Positions 35,187-43,905 of a stretch of 64,000 nucleotides of DNA are shown here, piece after piece. Position numbers and translations under genes: made by a program. Location: assembly GCA_002427745.1 (NCBI GenBank), contig DIYF01000092.1, positions 1-64,000 on the forward strand. The letters are read 5' to 3'. The notes beneath the pieces are model-generated. The model saw nothing but the letters and a program-made list of their open reading frames with translations. It made no database searches and had not been told where the DNA came from. The DNA comes from Roseivirga sp. UBA6061. GTDB lineage: Bacteria > Bacteroidota > Bacteroidia > Cytophagales > Cyclobacteriaceae. Numbering within the stretch: position 1 is the first letter of the stretch; every line of letters begins with the position of its first letter.

Positions 35187-35388
35187 AATGCACGGATTTT
35201 GAGTTTTTGCTAAGCTACCAGCGTGCTCCCTGAGAAAATTGGTGAAATGGGACAGGTTAGCTTTAAAGCCTCTCAGGCCTGTCGCCCGGATGAGTGCCGT
35301 GCTGTTTGAAGGACCATCTCATCACAGTTTGGCATAATTATGGAAAGACTGTGTTCAGAACAGACATCACAACCAACCATCAAAGCAA

Positions 35389-35994
35389 ATGAAAAAGCTA
35401 CTCGTAATACTACTCTCTTCATTTAGTCTGCTGGCCTATGCGCAGCGACCAGATCAAAGGGCCGGCTATGTAGACAGGGTGCTCAATGTACCTGTATTCA
35501 TGTATGCCTACCCCGATGCTCCTTTCACCGAAGTGACAGAGCTGACAGCCACCTGGTCGTTACTTTTAGACAGTCCGGAGTGTTACTCCAGTGTGAATGA
35601 GCGGGTAACGGAAATCGTGAGAAGGGCAAAGAGAAGAGAGCGCAAGGGAAGAATCGGGCAGTTTGATGCACTGGTGATTCATCCGGACGATTTTACCGGT
35701 GTGCTGATCAGGTTTGATGAAGAAATGGATTTGAGGTCTCAGGCCTTTAGTGTGGACGGTGTACCCGTTTTTATGTATGCTCAGCCAGACAGAGATTACC
35801 AGGAGGTGAGACGTATGTCAGCTACCTGGTCGGCTATTTCTACCGGCCTGGACGGGGATACCTGGGTAGATGATCGCGTAGACGAGATCGTGAGAAAGGC
35901 CCTAAGAAAGCGCAGAAAAGGTAAAGTGGGTAATTTTGATGCTATTATTATCGATCCGGACAGTTTCAGCGGCACACTCATCCGGTACAACTAA
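35389..35994 (+). CDS. secreted protein with two tandem domain copies
   Basis: 201 residues. Signal peptide at 1-18 (ending LAYAQ). Residues 35-108 and 126-200 are copies of one ~75-residue unit. Each begins VPVFMYAxPD, has a xATWS centre, a basic helix (RRAKRRERKGRIG or RKALRKRRKGKVG), and ends FDAxxIxPDxFxGxLIR. I do not recognise the family. The unit's strong conservation after duplication suggests a binding fold or a pseudodimer. It is a single gene with a terminator shared with the convergent aconitase. Confidence 0.85.
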   Translation: MKKLLVILLSSFSLLAYAQRPDQRAGYVDRVLNVPVFMYAYPDAPFTEVTELTATWSLLLDSPECYSSVNERVTEIVRRAKRRERKGRIGQFDALVIHPDDFTGVLIRFDEEMDLRSQAFSVDGVPVFMYAQPDRDYQEVRRMSATWSAISTGLDGDTWVDDRVDEIVRKALRKRRKGKVGNFDAIIIDPDSFSGTLIRYN

Positions 35995-36011
35995 GAGGAC
36001 TAAAACCAAAG

Positions 36012-36067
36012 AAAGAGGCCATCTCATAGTGTTTGATCAGAACAATCACTTGTGAGAGGGCCTCTTT
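36012..36067. terminator. bidirectional terminator between duplicated-domain gene and aconitase
   Basis: AAAGAGGCC (36012-36020) pairs with GGCCTCTTT (36059-36067), with an inner TCTCA/TGAGA pairing. T residues flank the stem on the right and A residues on the left. It serves both convergent genes. Confidence 0.85.
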
Positions 36068-36088
36068 TTTATTGGTCCGGCTTGATAC

Positions 36089-38353
36089 TTAGCCGGCAGC
36101 TTCTGCTTTGATCAGGTTCAGAGCAGAACCTGCCTTGAACCAACCGATCTGGGCTTCGTTGTAGGTATGATTTGCCAGAATGGTGTCTTTGCTACCATCG
36201 GCATGTACAAACTCAAGCGTCAGAGGTTTACCAGGGGCAAACTCAGTCAGATCGAGGAAGTTGATGGTATCGTCCTCCTGTACTTTGTCATAGTCTGCTT
36301 CATTTGCGAAAGTGAGGCCAAGCATGCCCTGTTTCTTCAGGTTAGTCTCATGAATACGGGCAAATGATTTTACCAGCACTGCTTTTACCCCCAGAAACCT
36401 GGGCTCCATGGCAGCATGCTCTCTGGATGAACCCTCCCCGTAATTGTGGTCGCCCACTACAATGGTGGGTACGCCTGCCGCCTTGTACTCACGTTGGGTA
36501 GCGGGTACCGGGCCATACTCACCCGTCAGCTGGTTTTTTACCTTGTTGGTTGACTGATTGTAGGCATTCACTGCTCCGATCAGACAGTTGTCAGAAATAT
36601 TGTCGAGATGGCCTCTGAACCTTAACCATGGCCCGGCCATAGAAATATGGTCAGTAGTACACTTGCCAAAGGCTTTGATCAATAGCCTGGCACCTGTAAT
36701 GTTCTTACCGTCCCATGGTTCAAAAGGGGTGAGCAACTGAAGCCTTTTAGAGTCAGGCTTTACAATAACTTCTACACCGGCACCATCAGCTGCAGGGGCC
36801 TGGTAGCCGTTTTCTTCCACGGCAAAACCTTTTTCAGGCAGCTCATCACCTACGGGGGGATCGAGCTTCACCTCTTCACCACTGGCATTGGTCAGTGTAT
36901 CGGTGATGGGGTTGAAGCCCAGGTCACCGGAGATAGCAATGGCCGCTACCATTTCAGGGGAAGTAACAAAAGCATGGGTATTCGGATTGCCATCGGCCCT
37001 TTTTGAGAAGTTCCGGTTGAAAGAGTGTACAATCGTATTCACCCGGTTGTTATCCCCGGTTCTTTCCCACTGGCCGATACAGGGGCCACAGGCGTTGGTA
37101 AAGATGGTGGCATCCAGGTCTTCGAAAATCTTTAGGAGCCCATCTCTTTCTGCGGTATAACGCACCTGCTCAGAGCCGGGGTTGATTCCGAAATCTGCTT
37201 TGGTGGCGAGGCCTTTGTCTACTGCCTGTTGCGCAATGGAAGCGGCTCTTGACAGATCTTCATAAGAAGAGTTGGTGCAGGAACCGATCAATCCCCATTC
37301 CACTTTGGTAGGCCAGCCATTGGCTTCTGCTTCACTTCTCATCTGAGAAACAGGCGTAGCGCGATCTGGTGTAAAAGGACCGTTTACATGAGGTTCCAGG
37401 GTATCCAGGTCTATCTCAATCAACTGGTCGAAATACCGTTCCGGGTTGGCATACACCTCTGCATCTCCTGTGAGGTGTTCTTTGATGCCATTGGCCATAT
37501 CGGCAATTTCACCTCTTTCTGTGGCGCGCAGGTAGCGCTCCATGGACTCGTCATAGCCGAAGGTGGAAGTCGTGGCTCCGATTTCAGCGCCCATATTACA
37601 GATGGTACCTTTACCGGTAGCGGACATAGATTGTGCTCCCGGGCCGAAATACTCTACGATAGCACCTGTACCTCCTTTAACAGTAAGGATACCGGCAACT
37701 TTCAGAATTACATCTTTGGGAGCCGTCCAGCCGTTCATCCTGCCGGTCAGTTTTACCCCGATCAGCTTAGGAAACTTGAGTTCCCAGGGCATGCCTGCCA
37801 TCACGTCTACCGCATCGGCACCGCCCACACCAATGGCGACCATACCCAGACCACCGGCATTTACGGTATGAGAATCAGTACCGATCATCATGCCTCCGGG
37901 GAAGGCGTAGTTTTCCAGTACTACCTGGTGAATAATACCGGCACCGGGTTTCCAGAAACCGATACCATATTTATTGGACACTGACTCCAGGAAGTTAAAA
38001 ACCTCACCGGAGGCAGTCAGGGAATTGCGGAGGTCGTGCTCGGCACCTTGCTTGGCGAGGATGAGGTGGTCGCAGTGAACCGTTGAAGGTACTGCCGCTT
38101 TACTTTTTCCTGCCTGCATAAACTGTAAGAGAGCCATTTGCGCAGTTGCATCCTGCATGGCTACACGGTCGGGAGCAAAATCTACATAAGATTTAGCCCT
38201 TTCGTAAACTTCGGAGGCTTCGCCATCCCAAAGGTGGGAGTAGAGTATCTTTTCTGCTAAGGTTAAGGGCTTGCCAACCAGCTTTCTGGCTGCGTCTACC
38301 CGGGCGGGCATCCTTTCATAAACCCCTTTGATCATATCAATATCAAATGCCAT
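36089..38353 (-). CDS. acn: aconitate hydratase
   Basis: 754 residues, the mitochondrial-type aconitase of the TCA cycle, converting citrate to isocitrate through cis-aconitate. Seen: [11 protein letters not shown], the iron-sulfur ligands in SCTNSSYED and ACGPCIGQW (three Cys in total), and the catalytic [15 protein letters not shown] in the C-terminal swivel domain. Length matches the family. It requires a 4Fe-4S cluster and acts in the cytosol. It is a single gene, ending in a shared terminator. Confidence 0.97.
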   Translation of the reverse strand: MAFDIDMIKGVYERMPARVDAARKLVGKPLTLAEKILYSHLWDGEASEVYERAKSYVDFAPDRVAMQDATAQMALLQFMQAGKSKAAVPSTVHCDHLILAKQGAEHDLRNSLTASGEVFNFLESVSNKYGIGFWKPGAGIIHQVVLENYAFPGGMMIGTDSHTVNAGGLGMVAIGVGGADAVDVMAGMPWELKFPKLIGVKLTGRMNGWTAPKDVILKVAGILTVKGGTGAIVEYFGPGAQSMSATGKGTICNMGAEIGATTSTFGYDESMERYLRATERGEIADMANGIKEHLTGDAEVYANPERYFDQLIEIDLDTLEPHVNGPFTPDRATPVSQMRSEAEANGWPTKVEWGLIGSCTNSSYEDLSRAASIAQQAVDKGLATKADFGINPGSEQVRYTAERDGLLKIFEDLDATIFTNACGPCIGQWERTGDNNRVNTIVHSFNRNFSKRADGNPNTHAFVTSPEMVAAIAISGDLGFNPITDTLTNASGEEVKLDPPVGDELPEKGFAVEENGYQAPAADGAGVEVIVKPDSKRLQLLTPFEPWDGKNITGARLLIKAFGKCTTDHISMAGPWLRFRGHLDNISDNCLIGAVNAYNQSTNKVKNQLTGEYGPVPATQREYKAAGVPTIVVGDHNYGEGSSREHAAMEPRFLGVKAVLVKSFARIHETNLKKQGMLGLTFANEADYDKVQEDDTINFLDLTEFAPGKPLTLEFVHADGSKDTILANHTYNEAQIGWFKAGSALNLIKAEAAG

Positions 38354-38513
38354 ATCTATCTGTTTCGTAGGTTTTCGTTATACCGGATTACCCCTGACTG
38401 AGGTAAAACACTTACCGGTAACTAATATGCCACCGATACATAAAAATAACTAATGATAGGAGTAAAGAGTTCGAAAGGAAATGACAGGCTAATGGTGAAG
38501 GCAGTCCTGATTT

Positions 38514-39038
38514 TCAGCCCTTTTCAGGCTCCCTGATATCGTAGTCTTTCCGGGTATGATCGTTTAACAATCTCTTGCCTTTCCGGTAAAACGAAAAAGT
38601 CACACCTCCTTCTGTATCGATAAATACATGCTCCATATCATCCAGCCCGAACAGAAGCGTGCCTGCCGTTCTGAAAGTCTTCAAAGGCCCCTGTACCACA
38701 CGTTTGGTAAAGCCAATGCCAAGGTCGGTTAATTTCTGTTCTATCCCGGGCAGGTTGCGTTGCCTGATGATCCAGGGCGGGGTTATGCCCTCATATTCAT
38801 CCTGAAAATGTGGTAAATCTGAACGGTAACAGATGCCGGTAATCTTTTCATTATAGATGTGAAATTCGGTAATACCCATTTTTATGATCCCGTACACCAA
38901 ACCGTTGTTTTCTACATGTCTTACGTACCAGGAGTCGGGGCCGTAAAGCTGCAGGAGCTTGTGCATGGAGGTGCCGGGTTCCAGTCCCCCGATATATCCG
39001 CTTCTTAAAAAGAAGTTAAAGTGTTCGTCAGAAATCAC
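38514..39038 (-). CDS. uncharacterised protein, coupled to SRPBCC gene
   Basis: 174 residues. The start is a GTG that overlaps the previous stop as GTGA. The fold looks alpha/beta: a GLEPGTSMHKLLQLYGPDSWY opening, an EFHIYNEKITGICY strand pair and an LLFGLDDMEHVFIDTEGGVTF region. This resembles the small SMI1/immunity-like or BamE-like layouts, but I cannot name a family. Tight coupling to the SRPBCC gene suggests shared use. Function unknown. Confidence 0.7.
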   Translation of the reverse strand: MISDEHFNFFLRSGYIGGLEPGTSMHKLLQLYGPDSWYVRHVENNGLVYGIIKMGITEFHIYNEKITGICYRSDLPHFQDEYEGITPPWIIRQRNLPGIEQKLTDLGIGFTKRVVQGPLKTFRTAGTLLFGLDDMEHVFIDTEGGVTFSFYRKGKRLLNDHTRKDYDIREPEKG

Positions 39039-39598
39039 TTTTCAAGGTATGTTATCAAATTCATCAGCGTGTTTTCATTAGCAGAAATGAAATAGCCCAT
39101 GAGCTCCAGGTATCTGGGCGTGTTTTTATAACCAATGCCATAGGATTTAACCTCCGTGTGTCCCTCCCGGGTTTCTCTGAAGTAGATCACATTGTAGAAG
39201 TCATTTGCCTCCTTCTTCATAAATTCAGGGAAGTTGTCTGTCAGCTCTGCCTGGAGGGTGATGAGTTGATTGGGTACATAGTTGATGATATGGGTAACAA
39301 TGGTCGTATTATCGCCAATGGCTCCATCTTTATTATAATTTGTCTTTATAGTGCCTCCTACTTTCAGGTCAACCTCGGCAATAGGGACCGCCCAGCTTTC
39401 CCAGCCTTCTTTCGTGGTATATGCCTCCCAAACCTCTTCAATAGGCGCCTTCGCGGTAAATTCCTGGATAAGTACCAATTCGGGAGTATGCGTTGAGTCG
39501 ATAACTGACAGAACCCTGCCCTGATTCGAACTGACGCTTTCCTGGGCCGGCAACAGGGTAGAGGACATTAAAAAAAGGATGGTAATCAATAGTTTCAT
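39035..39598 (-). CDS. secreted SRPBCC/AHSA1-like protein
   Basis: 187 residues from the ATG at 39598, which opens directly with a signal peptide (ending LLPAQE). The ATG at 39622 would only lengthen the n-region. The body is an AHSA1-type START fold: LIQEFTAKAPIEEVWEAYTT, then WAVPIAEVDLKVGG and a beta-rich middle, ending in a long helix. Such folds bind hydrophobic ligands. The coupled downstream gene is of unknown function. A -7-like box, TATATTTG, sits at 39609-39602, just before this ATG. Confidence 0.85.
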   Translation of the reverse strand: MKLLITILFLMSSTLLPAQESVSSNQGRVLSVIDSTHTPELVLIQEFTAKAPIEEVWEAYTTKEGWESWAVPIAEVDLKVGGTIKTNYNKDGAIGDNTTIVTHIINYVPNQLITLQAELTDNFPEFMKKEANDFYNVIYFRETREGHTEVKSYGIGYKNTPRYLELMGYFISANENTLMNLITYLEK

Positions 39599-39601
39599 AG
39601 G

Positions 39602-39609
39602 CAAATATA
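39602..39609 (-). promoter_or_regulatory. TATATTTG -7-like box
   Basis: A perfect TAnnTTTG on the minus strand, only three bases before the ATG at 39598. No -33 TTG is seen at the right spacing. If it is used, the message would be nearly leaderless. Confidence 0.3.
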
Positions 39610-39651
39610 GTTTTTCAGGCATTCTCCTTACCTGAGATAGATATCCCTGTT

Positions 39652-40080
39652 TTAAGTGTTGTTCATTATTTCATTTCCCGGAAGCAACCTGGAGTCTTCC
39701 AGGGCAGCGGTTCTGTGTCCGGCATTTTTCAAATAGTCCTCGTTTTGGGCAAACTCCATAAACTTCAGAACAGATTGGTGTTCTACCAGCAAGACAGCGT
39801 CCCAGGTTTCCGTATCAGGGCCGATGAGAAAACTACCGGCCTTTCCATAATAGATAATCTTACTTCCTGCTTTCTCCAGTTCCGGTAAAGTGCTGTCCAT
39901 ATAGCGTTGGTAAGCTTCTTCTCCGCTGACAGGACTTGATGGCCTCAGTTGCTCCAGGTTTGTGTAGTCCGCTACTTCTTTAAACTTCAGCAGGTTGAGC
40001 ATTACCACTTTGCCCTTATTGTGAAAAGCCTGATAAAACCTCTTCCCGGCTTCGGGACTTGCCTGAATATGTTTACTCAT
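39652..40080 (-). CDS. DUF1330-like small protein
   Basis: 142 residues from the second of two adjacent ATGs. It has the dimeric ferredoxin-like layout of DUF1330 and related proteins: VVMLNLLKFKEVADY, then GEEAYQRYMDSTLPEL and WDAVLLVEHQSVLKFMEFAQNEDY. No catalytic residues stand out, and no signal peptide is present. It is a stand-alone gene. Function unknown. Confidence 0.85.
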   Translation of the reverse strand: MSKHIQASPEAGKRFYQAFHNKGKVVMLNLLKFKEVADYTNLEQLRPSSPVSGEEAYQRYMDSTLPELEKAGSKIIYYGKAGSFLIGPDTETWDAVLLVEHQSVLKFMEFAQNEDYLKNAGHRTAALEDSRLLPGNEIMNNT

Positions 40081-40237
40081 CATGTCTTCTGTTCGTGTGA
40101 TTTATTGGTTTTAGTGGTCAATGTAGACTCAACTACCCAGTGAGCAATACTACAATAATTCATCAAAACTGTAAGTGCGGCTTTTTTGTCGTGTAGCGAC
40201 ACCCTGTTCAATGTACGCACATATTATATTCAATTCT

Positions 40238-42001
40238 ATGAAGAAGAGAACAGCGATTGCCGGATCAGTGCTTTTTTCAATCGTTTCGGTTGTACAGGGG
40301 CAGGTAGGTTTTGAAGACAAATCCTTTCAGTCAGGTATTTTCAATGCCGGCAGTAATCACGGGGTTTCTTTCGGGGATGTAAATAATGACGGGCTCGAGG
40401 ATGTTTACATAGCCGTAAGAGAGTCTGGTGTTCCCAATAAACTATACATCAATCGTGGTGATCTGAAGTTTGAGGAAATAGGGAGTGCTGCCGGAGTGGA
40501 TTCTGAAGGTTCGACCACCGCAGCTACCTGGGGAGATATCAACAATGACGGGCTTTTGGACCTGTACATCGGAAACACAGGTTCACCGAACATCCTGTAC
40601 CTCAATAAGGGCGACCTGACTTTTGAAGACATTACCCTTTCGGCAGGAGTGGGAGACCCCTTTGACCCAAGATCTGTTCAGTTTGTAGATGTGGACAATG
40701 ACGGCTTTCTGGATATCTATGTGCATAATTTCAATACCGAGAATGTGCTCTATAAGAACAATAAGGACAATACTTTCGAGGATGTCACTCAGACATCGGG
40801 TGCACTGAATATTGATGCAGCCATGGGTACTATCTTTTTTGATATGGACGGAGACGGAGACCAGGATCTCTATGCTTTGAATGATGGAGGCATAAATGTA
40901 CTGTTTGAGAACAAGGGGGACGGAACCTTTGAGGATATCTCAGAGGGGTCAGGTCTGGATTTTCACTGTTCCTGTATGGGAGTGGACTTCGGAGATATGG
41001 ACCATGACGGAGACTATGATATCTATGTTACCAACTATGGTGTCAACTTTCTGTTTGAGAACAACGGAGACGGAACCTTTACCGATAAAGGAGACTATTT
41101 TGAGGTGGATGATTATGGTATGGGCTGGGGAACCTTCTGGTTTGATTTCGATAATGATGGTGATCAGGATATCTATCTGGCCAATCATGAGTTTATCTCC
41201 TCAAGGCCCAATATGCTCTACCGGAATGAGGAGGGAAGCTCTTTTCAGCATATCAGTAGCAATACCAATATTGAAAGCCCATACGCTTCATTTGGTACAG
41301 CATCGGCTGATGTAGACAATGACGGTTACCTTGATATTGTGGTGGCCAACTGGGGGCGTACGGCCAGAAACCAACTGTTTGTCAACGATAATGAGGGAAG
41401 TAATTCCGTTTTGGTCAGGGCAATCGGTACGGTCAGCAATACTTCGGCAATAGGTACCACCATTTCCATCAAAGCAGGGGGTATTACCCATATGGATCAG
41501 GTTACAGGGGCTACCGGCTATGCTTCTCAGAACAGTCTGGTGCAGCATTTTGGGCTGGGAGACCTGGAAACCATTGAAGAGATGATCATCAAATGGCCTT
41601 CTGGTACAGTGGAGCGATATTACGATTTGCCGGTTAACAAGTACTTTACGGTCACCGAAGATCAGGGTATCGGCCAGACCGATCAGAACAGACCTGTTGT
41701 ACTGAGTACCAGGGCAGAAGAGCCTGAGCTGGCTTATAACTTCCCGAATCCATTTTCTTCAAGCACCTATATTCCCGTAACGGCAGCCTGGGGTGAAGCA
41801 GTGAGTCTTGAAATCTATTCTGCCAAAGGCGAAAGAGTGAATATCCTGAGAGCATTGGAACATGAAAACGGTCGGGCTGGCTTCCGCTGGGATGGTACAG
41901 ACTTTCAGGGAGCCCCACTCGACAATGGGATTTACCTGTATAAGTTGCGTACAGGAAAGAAGGGACTTTCAAAGACCGGCAAGATGATGATTCAACGCTG
42001 A
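40238..42001 (+). CDS. T9SS type A FG-GAP/UnbV surface protein
   Basis: 587 residues from the ATG at 40238; the frame extends to a GTG at 40175. Signal peptide at ~1-22 (ending VVQGQ). Seven FG-GAP/VCBS repeats carry calcium-type loops, for example GDVNNDGLEDVYIA, FDMDGDGDQDLYALN and ADVDNDGYLDIVVAN. An ASPIC/UnbV domain follows (IKAGGITHMDQVTGATGYAS, FGLGDLETIEEMIIKWPSG). The C-terminus (NFPNPFSSSTYIPV, then DNGIYLYKLRTGKK) is a type A T9SS sorting domain. It is probably a calcium-stabilised outer surface protein. Confidence 0.93.
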   Translation: MKKRTAIAGSVLFSIVSVVQGQVGFEDKSFQSGIFNAGSNHGVSFGDVNNDGLEDVYIAVRESGVPNKLYINRGDLKFEEIGSAAGVDSEGSTTAATWGDINNDGLLDLYIGNTGSPNILYLNKGDLTFEDITLSAGVGDPFDPRSVQFVDVDNDGFLDIYVHNFNTENVLYKNNKDNTFEDVTQTSGALNIDAAMGTIFFDMDGDGDQDLYALNDGGINVLFENKGDGTFEDISEGSGLDFHCSCMGVDFGDMDHDGDYDIYVTNYGVNFLFENNGDGTFTDKGDYFEVDDYGMGWGTFWFDFDNDGDQDIYLANHEFISSRPNMLYRNEEGSSFQHISSNTNIESPYASFGTASADVDNDGYLDIVVANWGRTARNQLFVNDNEGSNSVLVRAIGTVSNTSAIGTTISIKAGGITHMDQVTGATGYASQNSLVQHFGLGDLETIEEMIIKWPSGTVERYYDLPVNKYFTVTEDQGIGQTDQNRPVVLSTRAEEPELAYNFPNPFSSSTYIPVTAAWGEAVSLEIYSAKGERVNILRALEHENGRAGFRWDGTDFQGAPLDNGIYLYKLRTGKKGLSKTGKMMIQR

Positions 42002-42017
42002 TTTCCAGTGCCTGGAT

Positions 42018-42314
42018 TTACTTTGTGAAATCATCTATTTCTTCAAACACTTCTACAGAGATGCGTTCTCCAAGATCGTGCATTGACTCCATCTGACTGT
42101 GCTTGTCCTGTTGCCAGAATTTCTTCCAGTCTTCAAGCGCATCCCACCGGGCTATGGTTTTTATCAATGTGGTGTCTTCAGCACTCCGTAGCATAAAACT
42201 GCCTCTGGCTCCTTTGACCTCCTGGTGAATTCTGTTGGTCGTATTTTTCCAGGTTTCGATAAAACGCTCTGCGTGCTCAGGTGCTACTTTCCAGCTGTAT
42301 ATAATCCGTATCAT
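42018..42314 (-). CDS. antibiotic-biosynthesis-monooxygenase-like protein
   Basis: 98 residues from the ATG at 42314; the frame runs on to 42461 with non-conserved sequence. It has the ABM/ferredoxin-like dimer fold: MIRIIYSWKVAPEHAERFIE, then GSFMLRSAEDTTLIKTIARW, DALEDWKKFW and a last strand. The family includes small haem or quinol monooxygenases and many of unknown role. It ends 17 bases from the convergent UnbV gene. Confidence 0.8.
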   Translation of the reverse strand: MIRIIYSWKVAPEHAERFIETWKNTTNRIHQEVKGARGSFMLRSAEDTTLIKTIARWDALEDWKKFWQQDKHSQMESMHDLGERISVEVFEEIDDFTK

Positions 42315-42477
42315 GTGGTTTTTATTGGGAATGCCTCTGACTGATCGGCATATGGTCTGTTTTTCTAAGATAACTAAGGCTCTTTGTCCATACCAGGCCA
42401 GGGATATGATCGCAAAGTCAAAAACCGATAATCGATAGTGAATAGGGCAGGCAGAAATCAATTCCTTATAATGGCAC

Positions 42478-42771
42478 TTAATCTCCTATTGCCATCAGCC
42501 CGGACCTCCGGGACATGGCTTTTTCTATTATTCTTTTGAGCAAGCCCACATCTGTATCATTTTCAAAATCTTGTATCGAGGATTCCATGTGCCTGAGAAG
42601 CTGGCTTCCCCAACGGAAATCTGAGTAAAAGTCGAAGCCTGAGTCTATCAAACCTTTCCGCACCAATCTGTTATATGTACTTAGTTCCAGGCCACCGGCA
42701 TATTCCAGGTTTTCCAGGTCTTCTGGTTTGGGTTTCTCTGCTGAGTCAGGTATTACATAAAAATCAAGCAT
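42478..42771 (-). CDS. small hypothetical protein
   Basis: 97 residues, starting at ATG. No known family. The sequence is acidic at first (EKPKPEDLENLEYAGGLEL), then mixed with aromatic-rich DFYSDFRWGSQLL, ending in a basic helix. No signal peptide or membrane segment. It could be an immunity-like or regulatory small protein; this cannot be told from sequence alone. Confidence 0.65.
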   Translation of the reverse strand: MLDFYVIPDSAEKPKPEDLENLEYAGGLELSTYNRLVRKGLIDSGFDFYSDFRWGSQLLRHMESSIQDFENDTDVGLLKRIIEKAMSRRSGLMAIGD

Positions 42772-42840
42772 GGTAAATTAGGTATAAGCCTCATTAGAAA
42801 AGGAATCACCTCTTATGCCAGTGGTTTTATGGTTCTCTTT

Positions 42841-43359
42841 TTATTTCCTGTTCCACCAGCCATTTCGTTTGCGTATGTAAATTATCTGACCGCTATGATA
42901 AGCGTTATGTGCTGTCATATTGGCAATTTCCGACCCCCACTGCATCAATTGCTCACTGGTCGCTGTTCCCGTCAATTGTTGCCATTCGCTTTGTATGCTA
43001 TCTAATTTGGCTGTAAGGTTTTGCCATTCTTCCTCAGTGTAGTTCTGGAATGTCGTTTCATTGTCAACTTCAAAACCTGGCATCTCTTCACCTTTAAAGC
43101 CTCTGAGGTTTACTTCGCTCCAAAAAACAATGTGTGATACCAGTTCCCCGATTGAGTGATTTTCAGTACTGTCTTTCCAGTTGGATTGTTCGGCTGTAAG
43201 TCCTTCAATGGCAGCTTTTGTGGGAACGAACCAATTCTGATGGTCATACGTGTTTTTCAGTTGTTCCAGAAGCAAAGGTCTCAATTCTGAGCTATCCTTA
43301 TTTTTCGAACAACTTGTGAATAGAATTACGAGTACTGTCAGTAATATCCCTGTTTTCAT
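42841..43359 (-). CDS. lipoprotein with a DinB-like fold
   Basis: 172 residues. A lipoprotein signal ends in LFTSCSKNKD. The body is a four-helix DinB/YfiT-type domain: HQNWFVPTKAAIEGL, HSIGELVSHIVFW with a His, and AHNAYHSGQIIYIRKR with two His. Together these could form the usual three-His metal site. DinB proteins are normally cytosolic, often metal-dependent thiol transferases. The membrane-anchored form is unusual. Confidence 0.85.
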   Translation of the reverse strand: MKTGILLTVLVILFTSCSKNKDSSELRPLLLEQLKNTYDHQNWFVPTKAAIEGLTAEQSNWKDSTENHSIGELVSHIVFWSEVNLRGFKGEEMPGFEVDNETTFQNYTEEEWQNLTAKLDSIQSEWQQLTGTATSEQLMQWGSEIANMTAHNAYHSGQIIYIRKRNGWWNRK

Positions 43360-43583
43360 TTTGAGCTTGTTTGAGTCGATATATAATGCGAATGACCCTG
43401 GCTCTGTCCGGACACAATGAGGTGACCGGCCGAGCCTGGGGGTATGAATTTAGGGAAAGATAGGTCATGATACACAGGAATTTGACCAGCCAAAAGAAAT
43501 AGGAACCCCATGAGATCAGGGACTTAATGATGATAAATATCCTTATAAACAGCCACTCTCTATGAATTACTTGCTGAGGACCG

Positions 43584-43905
43584 CTATTCCTTAACAGTCA
43601 ACAGAGTTCTGAGTCTGATATCATTGCTTGAGGCCCCGATCATGATGATGAAACTTCCTGGTTCTACCACCGGATTCAGGTCTTTGTCAAACATGGTAAG
43701 CTGCTCAGGCCCGATATCGAAACTTACCGTTTTGGATTCCCCTTTTTTAAGATGGATACGTTCAAATCCTTTAAGCTCCCGAACAGGACGGGCCACAGAG
43801 GCAAATTCGTCTTTAATGTAGAGTTGTACTACTTCGTCACCGTCAAAGGAGCCGGTGTTGGTGATGGTGCAGGTTACTACAGTATTTTCAGAGGTAACTA
43901 TGCTG
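43584..43905 (-). pseudogene. out-of-frame C-terminal Fn3-like domain of the GH3 enzyme
   Basis: The region encodes the missing end of the GH3 glucosidase in another frame: IVTSENTVVTCTITNTGS, then VVQLYIKDEF and RPVRELKGFERIHLKKGE, ending GASSNDIRLRTLLTVKE. This is the fibronectin-III-like tail typical of GH3 beta-glucosidases. The break is at a run of six A residues (six T at 43906-43911 on the plus strand). One extra A would restore the full frame through to this tail. It may be a sequencing error, a real mutation or slippage. Confidence 0.85.

Noticed and set aside
40175-40237. GTG-initiated extension of the FG-GAP protein
   Set aside because: The signal peptide begins at the ATG at 40238; the upstream residues have no signal-peptide character.
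42315-42461. Extension of the ABM-like protein
   Set aside because: The ABM fold starts at MIRIIYSW (42314); the added 49 residues are unrelated to the family.
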